Of a stretch of DNA of 64,000 nucleotides, positions 43,657-54,550 are shown in pieces. The notes below the pieces were generated by a model. The model saw nothing but the letters and a program-made list of their open reading frames with translations. It was not told where the DNA came from and did no database searches. Position 1 is the stretch's first letter. Every line of letters begins with the position of its first letter. Position numbers and translations under genes: made by a program. Source of the DNA: Aplectana chamaeleonis (Eukaryota; Nematoda; Chromadorea; Rhabditida; Cosmocercidae); NCBI GenBank assembly GCA_029168955.1, contig JAPDOI010000186.1, positions 1,054,001 through 1,118,000 of the forward strand. Reading direction: 5' to 3'.

Positions 43657-43970
43657 CTAGTGGTGAAAATCCCTCTCTGGCGGAACATTGTCTTCTTCCA
43701 AGACGACTTGTGTCAGTTGGCTCGGCTCGAAAATCGCTTTTGAGCACAAGAAATTTCCCTGTTTCAGCCTAAGCTTATATACAAGACCTTTTTCAATACA
43801 ACGATCGAGCAGAAACTGATAACGATGGAAAATCTTGACTGAAGTGTAACTTAGCTGCATAACTAAGAGAATCCTTCCGACGTTATAGGAATAGAGGATT
43901 TTTTCTGCTATGGAGTATTATTTCCAACTAGTGATTGTTCTACTTGCACTCCAATGATTTTAAGATCCAT
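43657..43970 (-). CDS. candidate two-exon microgene, unknown function
   Basis: Exon 43970-43944 (MDLKIIGVQ) and exon 43854-43657 (LSYTSVKIFHRYQFLLDRCI ... LEEDNVPPERDFHH, stop TAG) join in phase 0 across an 89-nt intron with a GTAGAA donor and a TATGCAG acceptor. The product would have 74 residues and no membrane segment. No family is recognised. The first exon may not be the true start. Confidence 0.4.
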
Positions 43971-44052
43971 AATTCCACCTTTGTAGGTGTAAGGTAGTAC
44001 ATGAATCATTCGACCTCGAAGCTTCCTCATTGGCAGGTCTTACGAGAAAAAA

Positions 44053-44283
44053 AGTCTGTCCGAATGAGATTGTCCACCCATGCGGTTGGCGTGCGTGTCG
44101 CGCTGCCGTCGCAGAGGCATTTTTTCCCACCAGTCCTTGCACGACGGCAAACGGCCGACTGGAACACTATTCAGTATCGTTTAACGTTCGCACCAATCAA
44201 TCCATTTACAGGTCAAAAACTGTCACATCGCCGCCGCCCAACATGCACGCCGACCGCATGGGCGGACAGTCTCATTCGGACGG
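44053..44283. mobile_element. hairpin element of the GCGGTCGGCGTG family
   Basis: The inverted ends GTCCGAATGAGATTGTCCAC and GGCGGACAGTCTCATTCGGAC; ATGCGGTTGGCGTGCGTGTC follows the left end. Confidence 0.75.
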
Positions 44284-45042
44284 GTTTTCCATTTGCAATT
44301 CTTACGGGCTCAGGAGGTTTGAGGAGCATACACCCTGGGGGTGGTGAAGCTCCCGAAGTTAGGAGAGAACTCGCCCAGAGCAACAGGGGAGATTCTGCCA
44401 GAACGAGTTGAGTGGAGGGTTCGGAGGTGAAGTGATTTCTGACAGAAAATTGTCTTTCCAGTCTTTCACAGTTGTCCAGGCTTTGTTCCTTTTGATAGTT
44501 CCCTGTAGTTAGAGGCGCAGTAAACCCTCGGACACGGACCTCCAACACGGCCTTTTGGAAGTTACCACAAATATTCCAAAGTGTACTGTCACAGGCAGAA
44601 CTCATGTTTGAAGCCCACACCGTCTCGCTGTTATAATATTGTCCAGAGCGTATCCTTCTTTTTTTAGAAAATAGTTCTCAGTGTGATGATTATCTAGTAG
44701 ACTCCTCCAGTATAACACTACCAAGTGGGAGGTCTAAAAGCCTCCAATTAAAGGTCCAGAACACCCAGAAAATTATTTCCCACCTAATGTTTTTGAATAT
44801 TTGATGCCTACAATACCATGCCAAAAAAGGTCCTATTTGATACCATGCCATAAAAGGCATAAAATATTCAACTCTTCAAAGGCCTCAGTTTAACTGGACT
44901 TAATGCCGATTTGTGCTTTTCAGATCATACCCGTTAACGGGTTACTGCTGTAGTGCCTACACAGTCTGTGTGTAAATACGCGATTTTTGCATGTTTTTTT
45001 TGCCGTAACTGCAGTTTAACGTCGCAGTGCATGTTATGGTAT

Positions 45043-45368
45043 GTTTACACAAGGTGCTGAGTAGATCGCAAAACGCTTGGCTTTGGACGAGATTAAAACG
45101 CTTGGCTACGGACGAGATTGAGCCAGCATATTCCCTTTCCGGGGGAGCGCCTTATCGAATTGCACCACCGAAGCCCCAGCGCCGCTCTCACTCAACTGCT
45201 CGGTAAATCGATCTCTTCGGTAAAGATTAACCGAACAATTTGAGTGAGAGCGGCGCTGGGGCTTCGGTGGTGCAGTGCGATTAGGCGCTCCCCCGGAAAG
45301 GGAATATGCTGGTTCGATCTCCCACCGAAGCCAAGCGTTTTGCGATCAACTCAGCACCTTGTGTAAAC
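45043..45368. mobile_element. palindrome with a tRNA-like sequence in each arm
   Basis: The outer arms GTTTACACAAGGTGCTGAGT and inverse bound a 326-bp foldback. The right arm (45260-45332) is tRNA-like: acceptor GGCTTCG pairs exactly with CGAAGCC at its end, the B-box-like GGTTCGATCTC is in place, and CTCCC/GGGAA can form an anticodon stem around CCGGAAA (position GGA). The left arm (45104-45175, minus) is a diverged copy. Confidence 0.7.
45260..45332 (+). tRNA. tRNA-like unit, Ser(GGA)-like, probably pseudo
   Basis: The length (73 nt) and a perfect 7-bp acceptor stem fit a tRNA. The T-arm stem is weak, and the loop lacks the usual T before the anticodon. With both arms of a foldback carrying it, it is better read as a tRNA-derived passenger than as a working tRNA. 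Confidence 0.35.
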
Positions 45369-45394
45369 AGCTGAGGAATGCAGAGAAAACCCTA

Positions 45395-46295
45395 CTGACT
45401 CGAGCGCGTGCGGCCACGAAGCGTGTCGAGACGCAAATGCGGACCGGAATTTGGCCCAGATAAGCACAGTATATACAGGCCTGAGACAACTCGTCCACCA
45501 ATTTTTCGCACTCAAGGCATAGGCATTTTTAAGAAGCCATACTTCTGTTTATAGGGATCTAAGAGGATTTTAAAGATAGCACTGTGACCAGCCTGTGACT
45601 CTCTCCAACATCAGCATAATAAGTGGTAATTAAAGGCATCGTACGCGCTGAAAACAATTCACCGTTTTTTGAGTTTGAATCATTGGCTGGGCCCGCTCGA
45701 GAACGTGGGTAGAGTTTGTTGGGTCACCTACCCTCGAATTCCACCAAAAGAAGCCGGCCTTCTGACAGCCATGTAGCATAAAATGAAAAAGAAAGAAGGT
45801 CTTCAACAAGCGATATCGCGTAAATGAGTGGAAGTTGATGTATTATTTGTTGATAAGCTACCTTCTTTTCTCATTTGAGGCCACATGACTGTCGGAAGGC
45901 CTGCCTCTTTTGAAGGAATTCGAGGCATTCGATCTCCCATATCTTCCCAATGGTGCGTCGGTGACCCAACAAACTCTACCCACGTTCTCGAGCGGGCCCA
46001 GCCAATGATTCAAACTCAAAAAACGGTGAATGGTTTTCAGCGCGTACGATGCCTTTAATTACCACTTATTATGCTGATGTTGGAGAGAGTCACAGGCTGG
46101 TCACAGTGCTATAGTTAAGATCGTCTTAGATCCCTATGAACAGAAGTATGGCTTCTTAAAAATGCCTATACTTTGAGTGCGAAAAATTGGTGGACGAGTT
46201 GTCTCAGGCCTGTATATACTGTGCTTATCTGGGCCAAATTCCGGTCCGCATTTGCGTCTCGACACGCTTCGTGGCCGCACGCGCTCGAGTCAGTC
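45395..46295. mobile_element. 900-bp palindrome, two nested levels
   Basis: The inner element 45478-46212 has arms of nearly 290 bp (GGCCTGAGACAACTCGTCCA and inverse) around a unique centre. It is bounded on both sides by inverted GGCCAAATTCCGGTCCGC DNA of another family, so the whole stretch folds on itself. Arms differ by few bases. Confidence 0.8.
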
Positions 46296-46497
46296 GGGTT
46301 TCCAGCGCCAAAGCCGACTCGATGTGGCTTTTTTATACAATTTTCTTCAATTTTCCTTAGTTTCCAGCTTCCAAAACCCACCTAGAGTCAGCAGATCGGC
46401 GGCTGCGGCACTGGAAGCTCTTCTGACTAGGGCGCGTGCGGCCGCAAAGCGTGTCGAGACGCAATTGCGGACCGGAATTTGGCCCAGATAAGCACCG
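46213..46497. mobile_element. GGCCAAATTCCGGTCCGCA foldback, copy 3
   Basis: It has both arms (TGGGCCAAATTCCGGTCCGC at about 46230, and the inverse at 46475). Its left arm also serves as the outer right arm of the neighbouring palindrome. Confidence 0.75.
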
Positions 46498-46621
46498 TAC
46501 CTTCATTTGCGACCGTTGCGCGAGAGCGAGCCAGTATAAGGAGATAGTCCGGCAATGGGCTGAAGAACGACGAGTTAATGAGAATTCATCCATCCATCTA
46601 GCCGCTATCGAAGTCGGAAAA

Positions 46622-46815
46622 CGGTGCTATGTGGGAAGGGGGGGGGGGCACTGTTGCATCGAACTTGACCACGCCCATTTTTCCGTGCCGCAATGACTCT
46701 CCTGATTTTGGCAGGGGAGGGAAACCCCGGGTAGGTGCTCAAATTTAGTGCGGCACAGTAAAATGGGCGTGGCCAAGTGCATCGCGCCATAGTGCCCCCC
46801 CCCCTTCCCACATAG
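46622..46815. mobile_element. GGTGCTATGTGGGAAGGGGG foldback
   Basis: The left arm GTGCTATGTGGGAAGGGGGG and the right arm CCCCCCTTCCCACATAGCAC are inverted. The loop contains GGCAGGGGAGGGAAACCCCG, which closely matches part of the satellite unit at 7555-8034. Confidence 0.8.
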
Positions 46816-47446
46816 CACCCGGAAATCTAGTGAGGGGGGGGGTGGTCCGTGGTGGTGAGCGAAGGAAGTCGGGCCTGTGGTGGTCGCTTATATCTCGCTT
46901 ATTTGGAGGAATTGAGATATCACATTTGGCACGTGTTATATAGGAGGGGTCTACTACACAATCAAATAAGAATCACAAAATTCATGTCGGAGTGTGTACT
47001 GTGCCTGTAAGTCAGATATATGCGACAAGGCAACAACCGCGAGCCCTACCCTATGAAACACTACCACGGGTCACGCACTTTTCTTGATTTTCAAATTCAA
47101 TGGCGGCTAGATGGGCGGATAAATTTCAACCGCTTCTTCGATTTTCACTAGTTGGGCTTCCTGTCCGAAAATTCTGGTTCACATCAGCGCAACCACTTTG
47201 AATGATGGGAAGTATGGGCTCGTTCACCTAACTTCCGCCTGTCAAAGGCATATTTACAGGCATTTCCAAGGAGCCATAAATCCATTTGCAGGGGACTTTT
47301 AATGTTTCACAGGATGCCATTGTGATCAGCATGTGATTGTCTTCACTTCTAGAAGCTGGGCTAAAGCTTATAATTATGACCTTTGACGCTAGGGTATAGA
47401 AAAATTATATACTTCCAGCTATTCTGCTCTGAAGGGTCAAAAACAG

Positions 47447-47955
47447 TGTGCACGATAAAAACAGTCCTTGAGTTTTAACCACAAATCGAACGGTTTCTAG
47501 GCTCGCTCAACAACAATGTGGGAAAAAACAGCTAAAAAAGAGCAACAGGGAGGCCTACACGGTCTAGAACTTGAACGTGGTGTACCCGCTCGGCTCACTT
47601 TATCGATGGGCGTGGAGGAAGTGGGCGGGGCGGTCATGCCACGTCCAATCTTGGGGGCTGTTTAAAGCTATTTATGGCTCCTTTTCAAAGATTTTTCGAC
47701 ATTCATGTTGTAGTGAGACCCGGACCACTTTATTTTTGTTGAAAATACTGAGCAGTGCCACTAATATTTCTGGCTATCCCAAAGCTCGTTTGTGGATAGG
47801 GCAACAGACGATTTTGCTTCCGCTGCATAACTTTGACGATACTGTTCGAGCTGACCTGTTTAGGGTTCGAATTCCGAACTACAACCTCCATTTGAGTTGA
47901 GTGTTCAATGGGTCGGAATGCTCTCGGCAGGCGCTACTCATCGTGAACGTTTTAT
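47447..47955. mobile_element. decayed TTAA-type MITE
   Basis: The left end CAGTGTGCACGATAAAAAC and the right CATCGTGAACG match the family. The interior phrase GAGTTTTAACCACAAATCGA is shared with 50899-51394 (GAGTTTCAACCGGAAATCGA). The flanking TTAA is lost. Confidence 0.55.
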
Positions 47956-47974
47956 CTTGATGTTCTCATTAACC

Positions 47975-48325
47975 TCAAACTCGAGCGTGAGTTTTTCGGT
48001 CAAGCGTTCTCAAGCATATGAATGATGCGCCCTTGCGGTATACGTGTCTCGCTAAGAGTGCCACCACACACTCGTCACCCAATGTTTGCCCAGAGTGATT
48101 CTTCCAGCTGCCACAGTTAGCGGCTACACGTCTTGTTCGATTAGCTCTGCCGGGAACTTTTTTTATTTCCCACGTGTTTTTCGGTTGAGCATCCTTATTG
48201 AAACTCTTGTAAGTATTGTTCGAACCACCAATTCCTCCACAAGCGTCATCTAAGTGCATTTTGTTTTTAGCAATCGAGTTATACGCCGAGCGAGCAGAGG
48301 GACAATAACGGATTGAAAAAGTCAC
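47975..48325 (-). other. 117-codon open frame, possible coding remnant
   Basis: The minus strand reads GGIGGSNNTYKSFNKDAQPK, RVAANCGSWKNHSGQTLGDE and CVVALLARHVYRKGASFICL without stops. The mix of residues looks protein-like, but no start, splice sites or family are evident. Confidence 0.3.
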
Positions 48326-48349
48326 TCCGCGATCCGCCCGTCATCGGGC

Positions 48350-48840
48350 CAATGTCAGTCCGATATTTCTGAAAGTTTAGACCGAGAATTAGCCGTGAAA
48401 TAGCCGTGAATCAGCTCGCCAGGCTCCGCAGCAGCTCCTTGTGGGCTATTTCCCGGTTATTTCGCTGCTATTTCTCGGCCTTTCACGAAACTTACTAGAA
48501 GTAGCCAACAAATAGCCGAAATATAACCGAGAAATAACGAGAAGCAATCAAAAGTAACCAAGGCGCTGCCGTCTCCGGCTCGTCGAGCCACCATCTGGGC
48601 CGCCAGCGGTTGGGCGGGGCCTCCAGAGGCTGATTACGAGGTCCAAGTACCTCAAAGTTGGGTAACTGGACCGACGTAGGGGTTGACATTCTAATAATGC
48701 TTCCGGAATGCGCCGTATACCTACCTTGAGAGCACTATTTCTCGGCTAATTTGCGGCTGTTTCGCGGCGAGCTTTGTTTAGCGGCTATTTTGCGGAGAAC
48801 ATTATTTAGCGGCAATTTCTCGGCCAAAACTCTCAGAGAT
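48350..48840. repeat. word-repetitive AGCCG(T/A)GAAATAGCCG element
   Basis: The left half repeats AGCCGTGAAATAGCCGTGAA-like words, the right half CGGCTATTTTGCGGAGAAC-like words in inverted sense. A foldback built from short degenerate repeats. Confidence 0.5.
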
Positions 48841-49297
48841 GGAGTTTTTGGAGGACTGACAATGATATATGCGACCACCTTCGCCGCCTAGGTTTATCAT
48901 AGTGTAGGAAATCTGTGACTGCCCGCGGTCTACCGCTGTCCTTGTTTCGCCGAGGAGTTCATCTCGAATCTCTCAAAAGTTACCGACTGAGAAACCCGAA
49001 AAAATGCGATCCACCCGCTGAATCGTTCATCAATCTCAGTGGATCCCGGAATCTTCCGCGTCTAGTCCAACAGCTCCAAGCGTCTGTTAGCAGGTGGCTG
49101 CGATTCTATCGTTTCTAAGCTCGGCTGTTCCGTAGCGAGGTTGTGAGCACAGTTGGAGCGCCGATCAACCCCCGGTGGTGCCGCTGTGGGTCCGTATTCG
49201 GAAAGTTGTCAGAGACAGAAATATGCAGTTTCAATTCTGATGTCTTTGAATATTTATTGAATTTTTAAGGCATGGTATATGATCACAAGATATCACA

Positions 49298-49465
49298 AGG
49301 GAGCTGAGTTGAACACAAAGCATAGGTGTCAGGCAGGACTCGAACCCAGGAAATGCAGAGCGGGTTCCGGCTGTTTAATGGTAACCCTCTCGCCCGGAAA
49401 GCGATGCGATGCGGGTTCGAGCCCTACCTGACGCCTATGTGAGTTTTGTGTTCAGCTCAGCTTCC
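49298..49465. mobile_element. palindrome with tRNA-like B-boxes in both arms
   Basis: The arms AGCTGAGTTGAACACAAAGC and inverse, then AGGTGTCAGGCAGGACTCG and its inverse CGAGCCCTACCTGACGCCT. The right arm has GGGTTCGAGCCC, and both it and the tRNA-like unit at 45260 contain CCCGGAAAG. Confidence 0.65.
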
Positions 49466-50215
49466 TTCTGATGCAGTCTCATTCAGCACCCGCAACTCTT
49501 CCGGACAGAATTGGGCCGTTCTCAGACCTCTGCCAGAGTCAAATTTTTTATTACTCTGCGATCAGCAGTGGTGAAGTAAATAAACTGATTTTTTTCTCGC
49601 TGTGAGATAGTATCATTTGATATCTGTGCGTACCGATCGAAATCGCATTGCACTTCTTTTCATATTCGAAAGACGTCATCCCGGCGCGGTGCGACAAGAC
49701 TACTATGGACCTTAGTGGTCATTTATACATCGAGCGACGCGGCGCAGCGCATTTCTGTAAAGCCGATCACGCGGCGTGGCACGATCAATTGTATAGGGTT
49801 GCACTTAGCCGTGAAGCTCGGCGGCGAAAGTATGAACGATTCCTTAGGCCGCGGTCATGCTTTCCGCGACCACAGTGCGTGCCAGGCGTATCGACTTTCA
49901 ATCAATATTGGTGGTGAGCATTGCGTCGCGTTGTTCGCCGCTGAAAGTATGATCCCGGCCTAGCTGTATGACAAGGTGATTTGCACATGGAGTCTTGCAC
50001 AGTATGTATGTAGAAAATCGCGCACGGGTTGCGAAAACGGTGCCGCACTTTTACCATTTAGCTGGATCTGTGGACCGAATCTTACAGCTCAGGTTATGAT
50101 GCCCAATTGAGGACGACTTTTCTCCTCCACTTCTCCCCTCTGTGCGCGATCGGTGTATTGATTCAGTAGAGAACTTTAACCTGCCCTTTCAAAAAGAAGA
50201 AGTTTATTCGTAAAA

Positions 50216-52640
50216 ATGTTGTCCATCCCTCTTTTTCTCTATCATGTCCTTCTCCTAGTTTTTGTTTCATTACAACAACAATTACGGCAATTTGTGTGAA
50301 ACATCTCACGAGCACTTACACTATCATGTGTATCTCACACAGTCCGTCCAAATCTACCTTCCAGATCTGGGCACGCTTCCCGGATACTCTTAGGGGTGCA
50401 TATGCGCCTTAAAGGCGGTGTTCACGATGATTCTCCTTTTCAAGTTTTCCACTCAAAACAATGCGTTGGCAACCAAGTGTTACCAAAATCACGAAGAAAC
50501 GGCGAGAAACGCACTAAAACGTCTTATTTCAGTGACATTATTCTATAACATGGACTAGTTGTCCGGCTGGATGAACATGTTCACGGTGGTTGTCACCGGT
50601 AATAAATGGGACTAATCGAAAATGGAAGAATATTTTGGGCAAAATAGTATTAGTTAGGGCCCGAAGGAAAGAACGGAACAACACAGAATGGAGAATTGCA
50701 AAAGACGGGTCCACAAAAGATTTCATTGTCACAACTAACAGTTCCATTGATACTTAAGAGGCGGGCTGATACTTGAGGATTTCGTGCCCTTCTGGTGCGT
50801 TTTTCTCGGTTTCTTCGTCATTTCAGTTCTACTCGGGGGCAAAACAATCGATTTAGCGAATAATCTCAAAATCGAAGATTATCGTGAACACTGCCTTTAA
50901 AGGCAATGTCCACGATAAAATAAGTCTCCGAGTTTCAACCGGAAATCGAGAGGTTCGAGCCCTATTTAACCAGAAACGATGAAAAAACGGCTAAGAACAT
51001 GCACGAACGAGCCCTATACGGCCCTAATTTGAGTGTTCCGCTCACGCAACGCCCACTCCCTCAACGGCTACCGCAAAAGTTTTCCAACTCAAAATTTCAG
51101 TTTGAGAAGGTAATCGATCATAAAATGGGGTAAGTTTAGTTAAGTGGAGTGGACTGTAGCCCCCTGAATGTCTGCTGTTTCCTTAAAATGGGTTTTCCAG
51201 TTCTTTACGGATCAGAGGCGGTTGAAAAGAGTGGGCGTTGCGTGAGCGGAACACTCAAGTTTGAGCCGTATATGGCTCTTCTGTGCTTGTCCCAAGAAGA
51301 TTTTTCAACATTACTGGTGAAGTTAGACTCGGACCTCTCGTTTCCCGTTGAAAACTCGGAGAGTGGTTTTATCGTGGACACTGCCTTTAACGGAGCCACT
51401 AGAGAAAAAAACGAAGTTGCTGTCTGAAGCTTGACAACTGCTCTTACTATCAGCTAGTGAGAGAGCGGCATATTTCGGGTTCTCAAAGGGGTTCCTAAAA
51501 ATGTTCTAAGCTACATAAGGGGGTGCGTATTCAGAGCAGCCTATACGGGACGCGTGCCCACCAGCCCTGCTCCTCTTTTCATGCTCATGTCTTACATTTT
51601 AGTGCATAACCTGATTGTACAGACTTGTCTGGAAAACTTTGTGAATATCTTTTCTAAATTTGCTGAATCCTCGAAAACAGAAAAAAAATTCAATTTTTCA
51701 GCTCAATCCACAAATTTTTACCCACATGGGCTCTCTGAACGCATGGAAATCACTATTTCTGCTGACAGCACAACAATACGAGCTGCTCTCACAGGCTTCG
51801 GAAACGATGCGTGAGTTTTCGATTTCGAACTCGTGTTAAAATGCTTTTTTTCTTAAGTAATTCACAGATCTTATATTTTAAGCGGAATTTTTCGTTGGTC
51901 AGGTGTATTTTCGCGCTGTCTGCGTCTATGCACTTCTGTCTCCGACCGAATACACCGCGCCAAAGAGCAATTGTGCGTTGACTCTGCATCAGTGTCTAGT
52001 TTAGAAGATGTATACAAAGCTTGACAAAACGAAATTCCCTTGGTGTGCAGGGCGAAAGAGCGCAAGGGAGACGGAGGGAGCAGGATCCGCCAGCTCACGC
52101 TCGCACGATGTGTGTTGAGATTTTCGTTTTTATGCACACTGTACTCTCCGTATCGGAGCGAAATTCCATTCCGCAGCTGCGTCGCTGTTACAGCACCTAT
52201 GTAGCACGATGGTATTCATCAGGTACTAGCAGGAGTACCCATTGTCCCCATATTATCATCGAGCTGCGTGTTGCTGCAGCGGCTGTCCGCAACTGCGGAG
52301 CGGAATTTCATCACGATAAGGGCAAAATGTTTGAGTTGAAATGAAGAATGTCGGACCAAACATTTTTTCGAAACCTTTTGGAAACATTTTCTACTTATCG
52401 ATTTTTTTCTTTTCTCTTTTACTTTTTACTTTTCCTTTTTTTCTGAGTCAAATTGATTGGTGACTAGAACTCTGAGATTCCTGTTGAATGCTGATTTTTG
52501 TTTTTTCGTTTTTCTTTTTTTCCCTACTTTTCCTTGTTTCTTAGTTTTCGGATTTTCTCGCTTATTAGTTGTTGGACCCAATCTCAGAAAGCGGTTCGTT
52601 CTTATTACCAAAGCGCGAACCCGTTGCATGGAAGATGCAT
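50216..52640 (+). CDS. Gene Y, small secreted protein (N-terminal part)
   Basis: Five plus-strand exons join in phase: 50216-50295, 50343-50395, 51603-51810, 51868-51902 and 52569-52640. Exon 1 is a signal peptide (MLSIPLFLYHVLLLVFVSLQ). Then follow PSKSTFQIWARFPDTLR, HNLIVQTCLENFVNIFSKFA, YPHGLSERMEITISADSTTI, SYILSGIFRWS and VGPNLRKRFVLITKARTRCM. Introns 1 and 3 are 47 and 57 nt. Intron 2 holds two complete TTAA MITEs. The chain may go on with 54261-54304 (FWIIRKRPSLRDEH, in phase) and 54509-54550 (stop TGA); a poly-A signal lies near 54865. The product would have about 180-190 residues. I do not recognise the family. Phase agreement at four junctions supports the model; the 3' end is uncertain. 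Confidence 0.65.
50401..51394. mobile_element. two TTAA MITEs side by side sharing one TTAA
   Basis: 50401-50902 is an inverted subfamily-1 copy; 50899-51394 is a different subfamily (AGGCAATGTCCACGATAAA ... CGTGGACACTGCCT). The TTAA at 50899-50902 serves both, and TTAA also closes each outer end. Both lie in intron 2 of gene Y. Confidence 0.85.
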
Positions 52641-53379
52641 GTATATTCTCATGGAGTCTGCGTCTCCATGCGTGTGTAGTCCCAATGTTCTCCCGCAGTC
52701 TGAGTCTCTATTTGCTCATGTCTTCGACTATCCTCCGTTCGGAGTGGAATTTATTTCCGTTTATCGCGTGCGTCTGCGCTAGTACGCTTCGTCTCCTTCT
52801 TGTTCGCACTTTCTCGCTGTCTCTCGCCTCGCTCCGCACGCGCGCGCAAGGGAACGGAGTTAAACGGGCTTTGAAATAGAGGATGAATGCACCGTACCGG
52901 TGAGCAGTATGTACCGTGTTGAGAGTACACTTCTGCGATTGTCTACAAATATTCGACTTCTCAAATATAATTCTAGAATCTGCTCTATTATGATATTCGA
53001 TATTTCCACTGAGAAATCGATTCTTTGATTCTATTTTTTAAACTATGTAATTTAAACTAAATAAATAAATAAATAATTGTTGGCATGTTCTCATTAATAC
53101 ATGATTTATTTGGATAAAATAGCGCTTTTTGCCTTTCTATTCCGATTTTCAATCAAAAATTAACAACCCCATTCAACCCTCAATCGCGTGAACTCAACAA
53201 AGACTAGTATTGAGTGATTCTGTGTTTGAACAGTGGAAAATAGCTCAAACGAAGAATACTGGTAAAGTGGGCGTGGCCATGGGCGTGACGAGGGTCAGGG
53301 TTCGCGTAACCTTGATGTGGGGGATGGCCGCCCATTGCTGCGTCGAAGTATTTCGTCCAACTCGTGATTGGCCTTGCTC

Positions 53380-53930
53380 AGGCGCTAGACATATTCCTCA
53401 CAGCCAGCGCGCCACGCGCTCAAGACGTTGGCATGACGTTGGAGTATGAATGACCTGACGCCGTCCGCGCCGCACGCGCTTGACGCCCGCTATTCCACGG
53501 CTGCGACGGCCGTAGCAAGTTTTTCATCTTTCCCATTGTTAATCCGTCATCAATCTCATTCCGTTCCATTAAAATTAATTCCAGTACTATCTTCTGCTAC
53601 CATGATAGTGGACGCTTGTATGGTTTTTGCACTCTCGAGAAAAGTTAGAGCTCCGTTGCCGCCGGAGTACTGATAGTTCCAGCAAGCGCGTGGCGAGCGG
53701 TGGATGTATTCATACTCCAATGCCACATCCGCCCGTGCCACGCGTGGAGCGCTGGCGATGAGAAGTATGAATAGCGCTGTGGCTTGGGCGACGTGCGCGA
53801 AAGGCCGGGATCATACTTCGCGCGACCAGCGACAGCGACAGTGCACATCAGGCATATCGATTTTTGGTCGATATGGATGGTAAACATTGCGTCGCGTCGC
53901 TCGTCGCTGGAAGTATGATTCCGGCCAAAC
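53380..53930. mobile_element. two adjacent MITEs
   Basis: 53380-53785 is a diverged relative of 28058-29016, sharing TTCCCATTGTTAATCC-like and ACTATCTTCTGCTACCAT interiors and GTATGAATAGCGC at the right. 53797-53930 is a GGCCGGGATCATACTTCGC foldback with GGAAGTATGATTCCGGCC at the right. Confidence 0.7.
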
Positions 53931-54260
53931 AGTGATCTCAGTCGTCGCAGGTGATCACGAATCGGGTCGCCGGCGAACAGCGGCCAAGATCCAGTCCTTG
54001 GCGAACTATACCAGAACTTCTAGTTCTTTTTTTTTGCTTCTTGTGGCGATAGGGGAACAGCAGGGCTTATCTTACTTCACCGGGCTAGATGTTTGGCCCA
54101 ACTGGAGAGATTACCTATTCGAAACAGTCTTATATTGAATGATTTTAACTATTCACTAGATTTTTTAGCGCTCGATTTTTCATGAAATCTTAAACATTCA
54201 AACGTTCCAAAAACTCGATTTGTTCAAAAAATTGCGAATTCAAACTTGCCGCGTACACAG

Positions 54261-54550
54261 CTTTTTGGATCATTCGAAAACGACCTTCCCTGCGGGATGA
54301 ACATGTGAGTCATTTTTTCGTTTTTTTTTTTGCCTTTTTCCGTTACCTTGAGCTACTATATGTACTGATATTTCATTGATAATTTATATTTCATTTGAGT
54401 TTAATCGATCATCTTCTGAATAAGGCCAAATCATCACTTAAGAAAAGGGTGTTCAACAGAATAGAAATTTTCGGCCTTTGTGAAATCTCAATTTTTTCAA
54501 TTTGACAGAAATTTATGCTCGACTTTTTTGTCCGATTTTTTCACCTTTGA
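54261..54550 (+). other. possible terminal exons of gene Y
   Basis: 54261-54304 is bounded by CGTACACAG and CAT/GTGAGT and continues the frame of exon 52569-52640. 54509-54550 follows TTTGACAG and reads KFMLDFFVRFFHL then TGA. The second is AT-rich and weaker. An alternative last exon (EHEMSREFFCFECAVK, near 54624) does not fit the phase. Confidence 0.35.
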
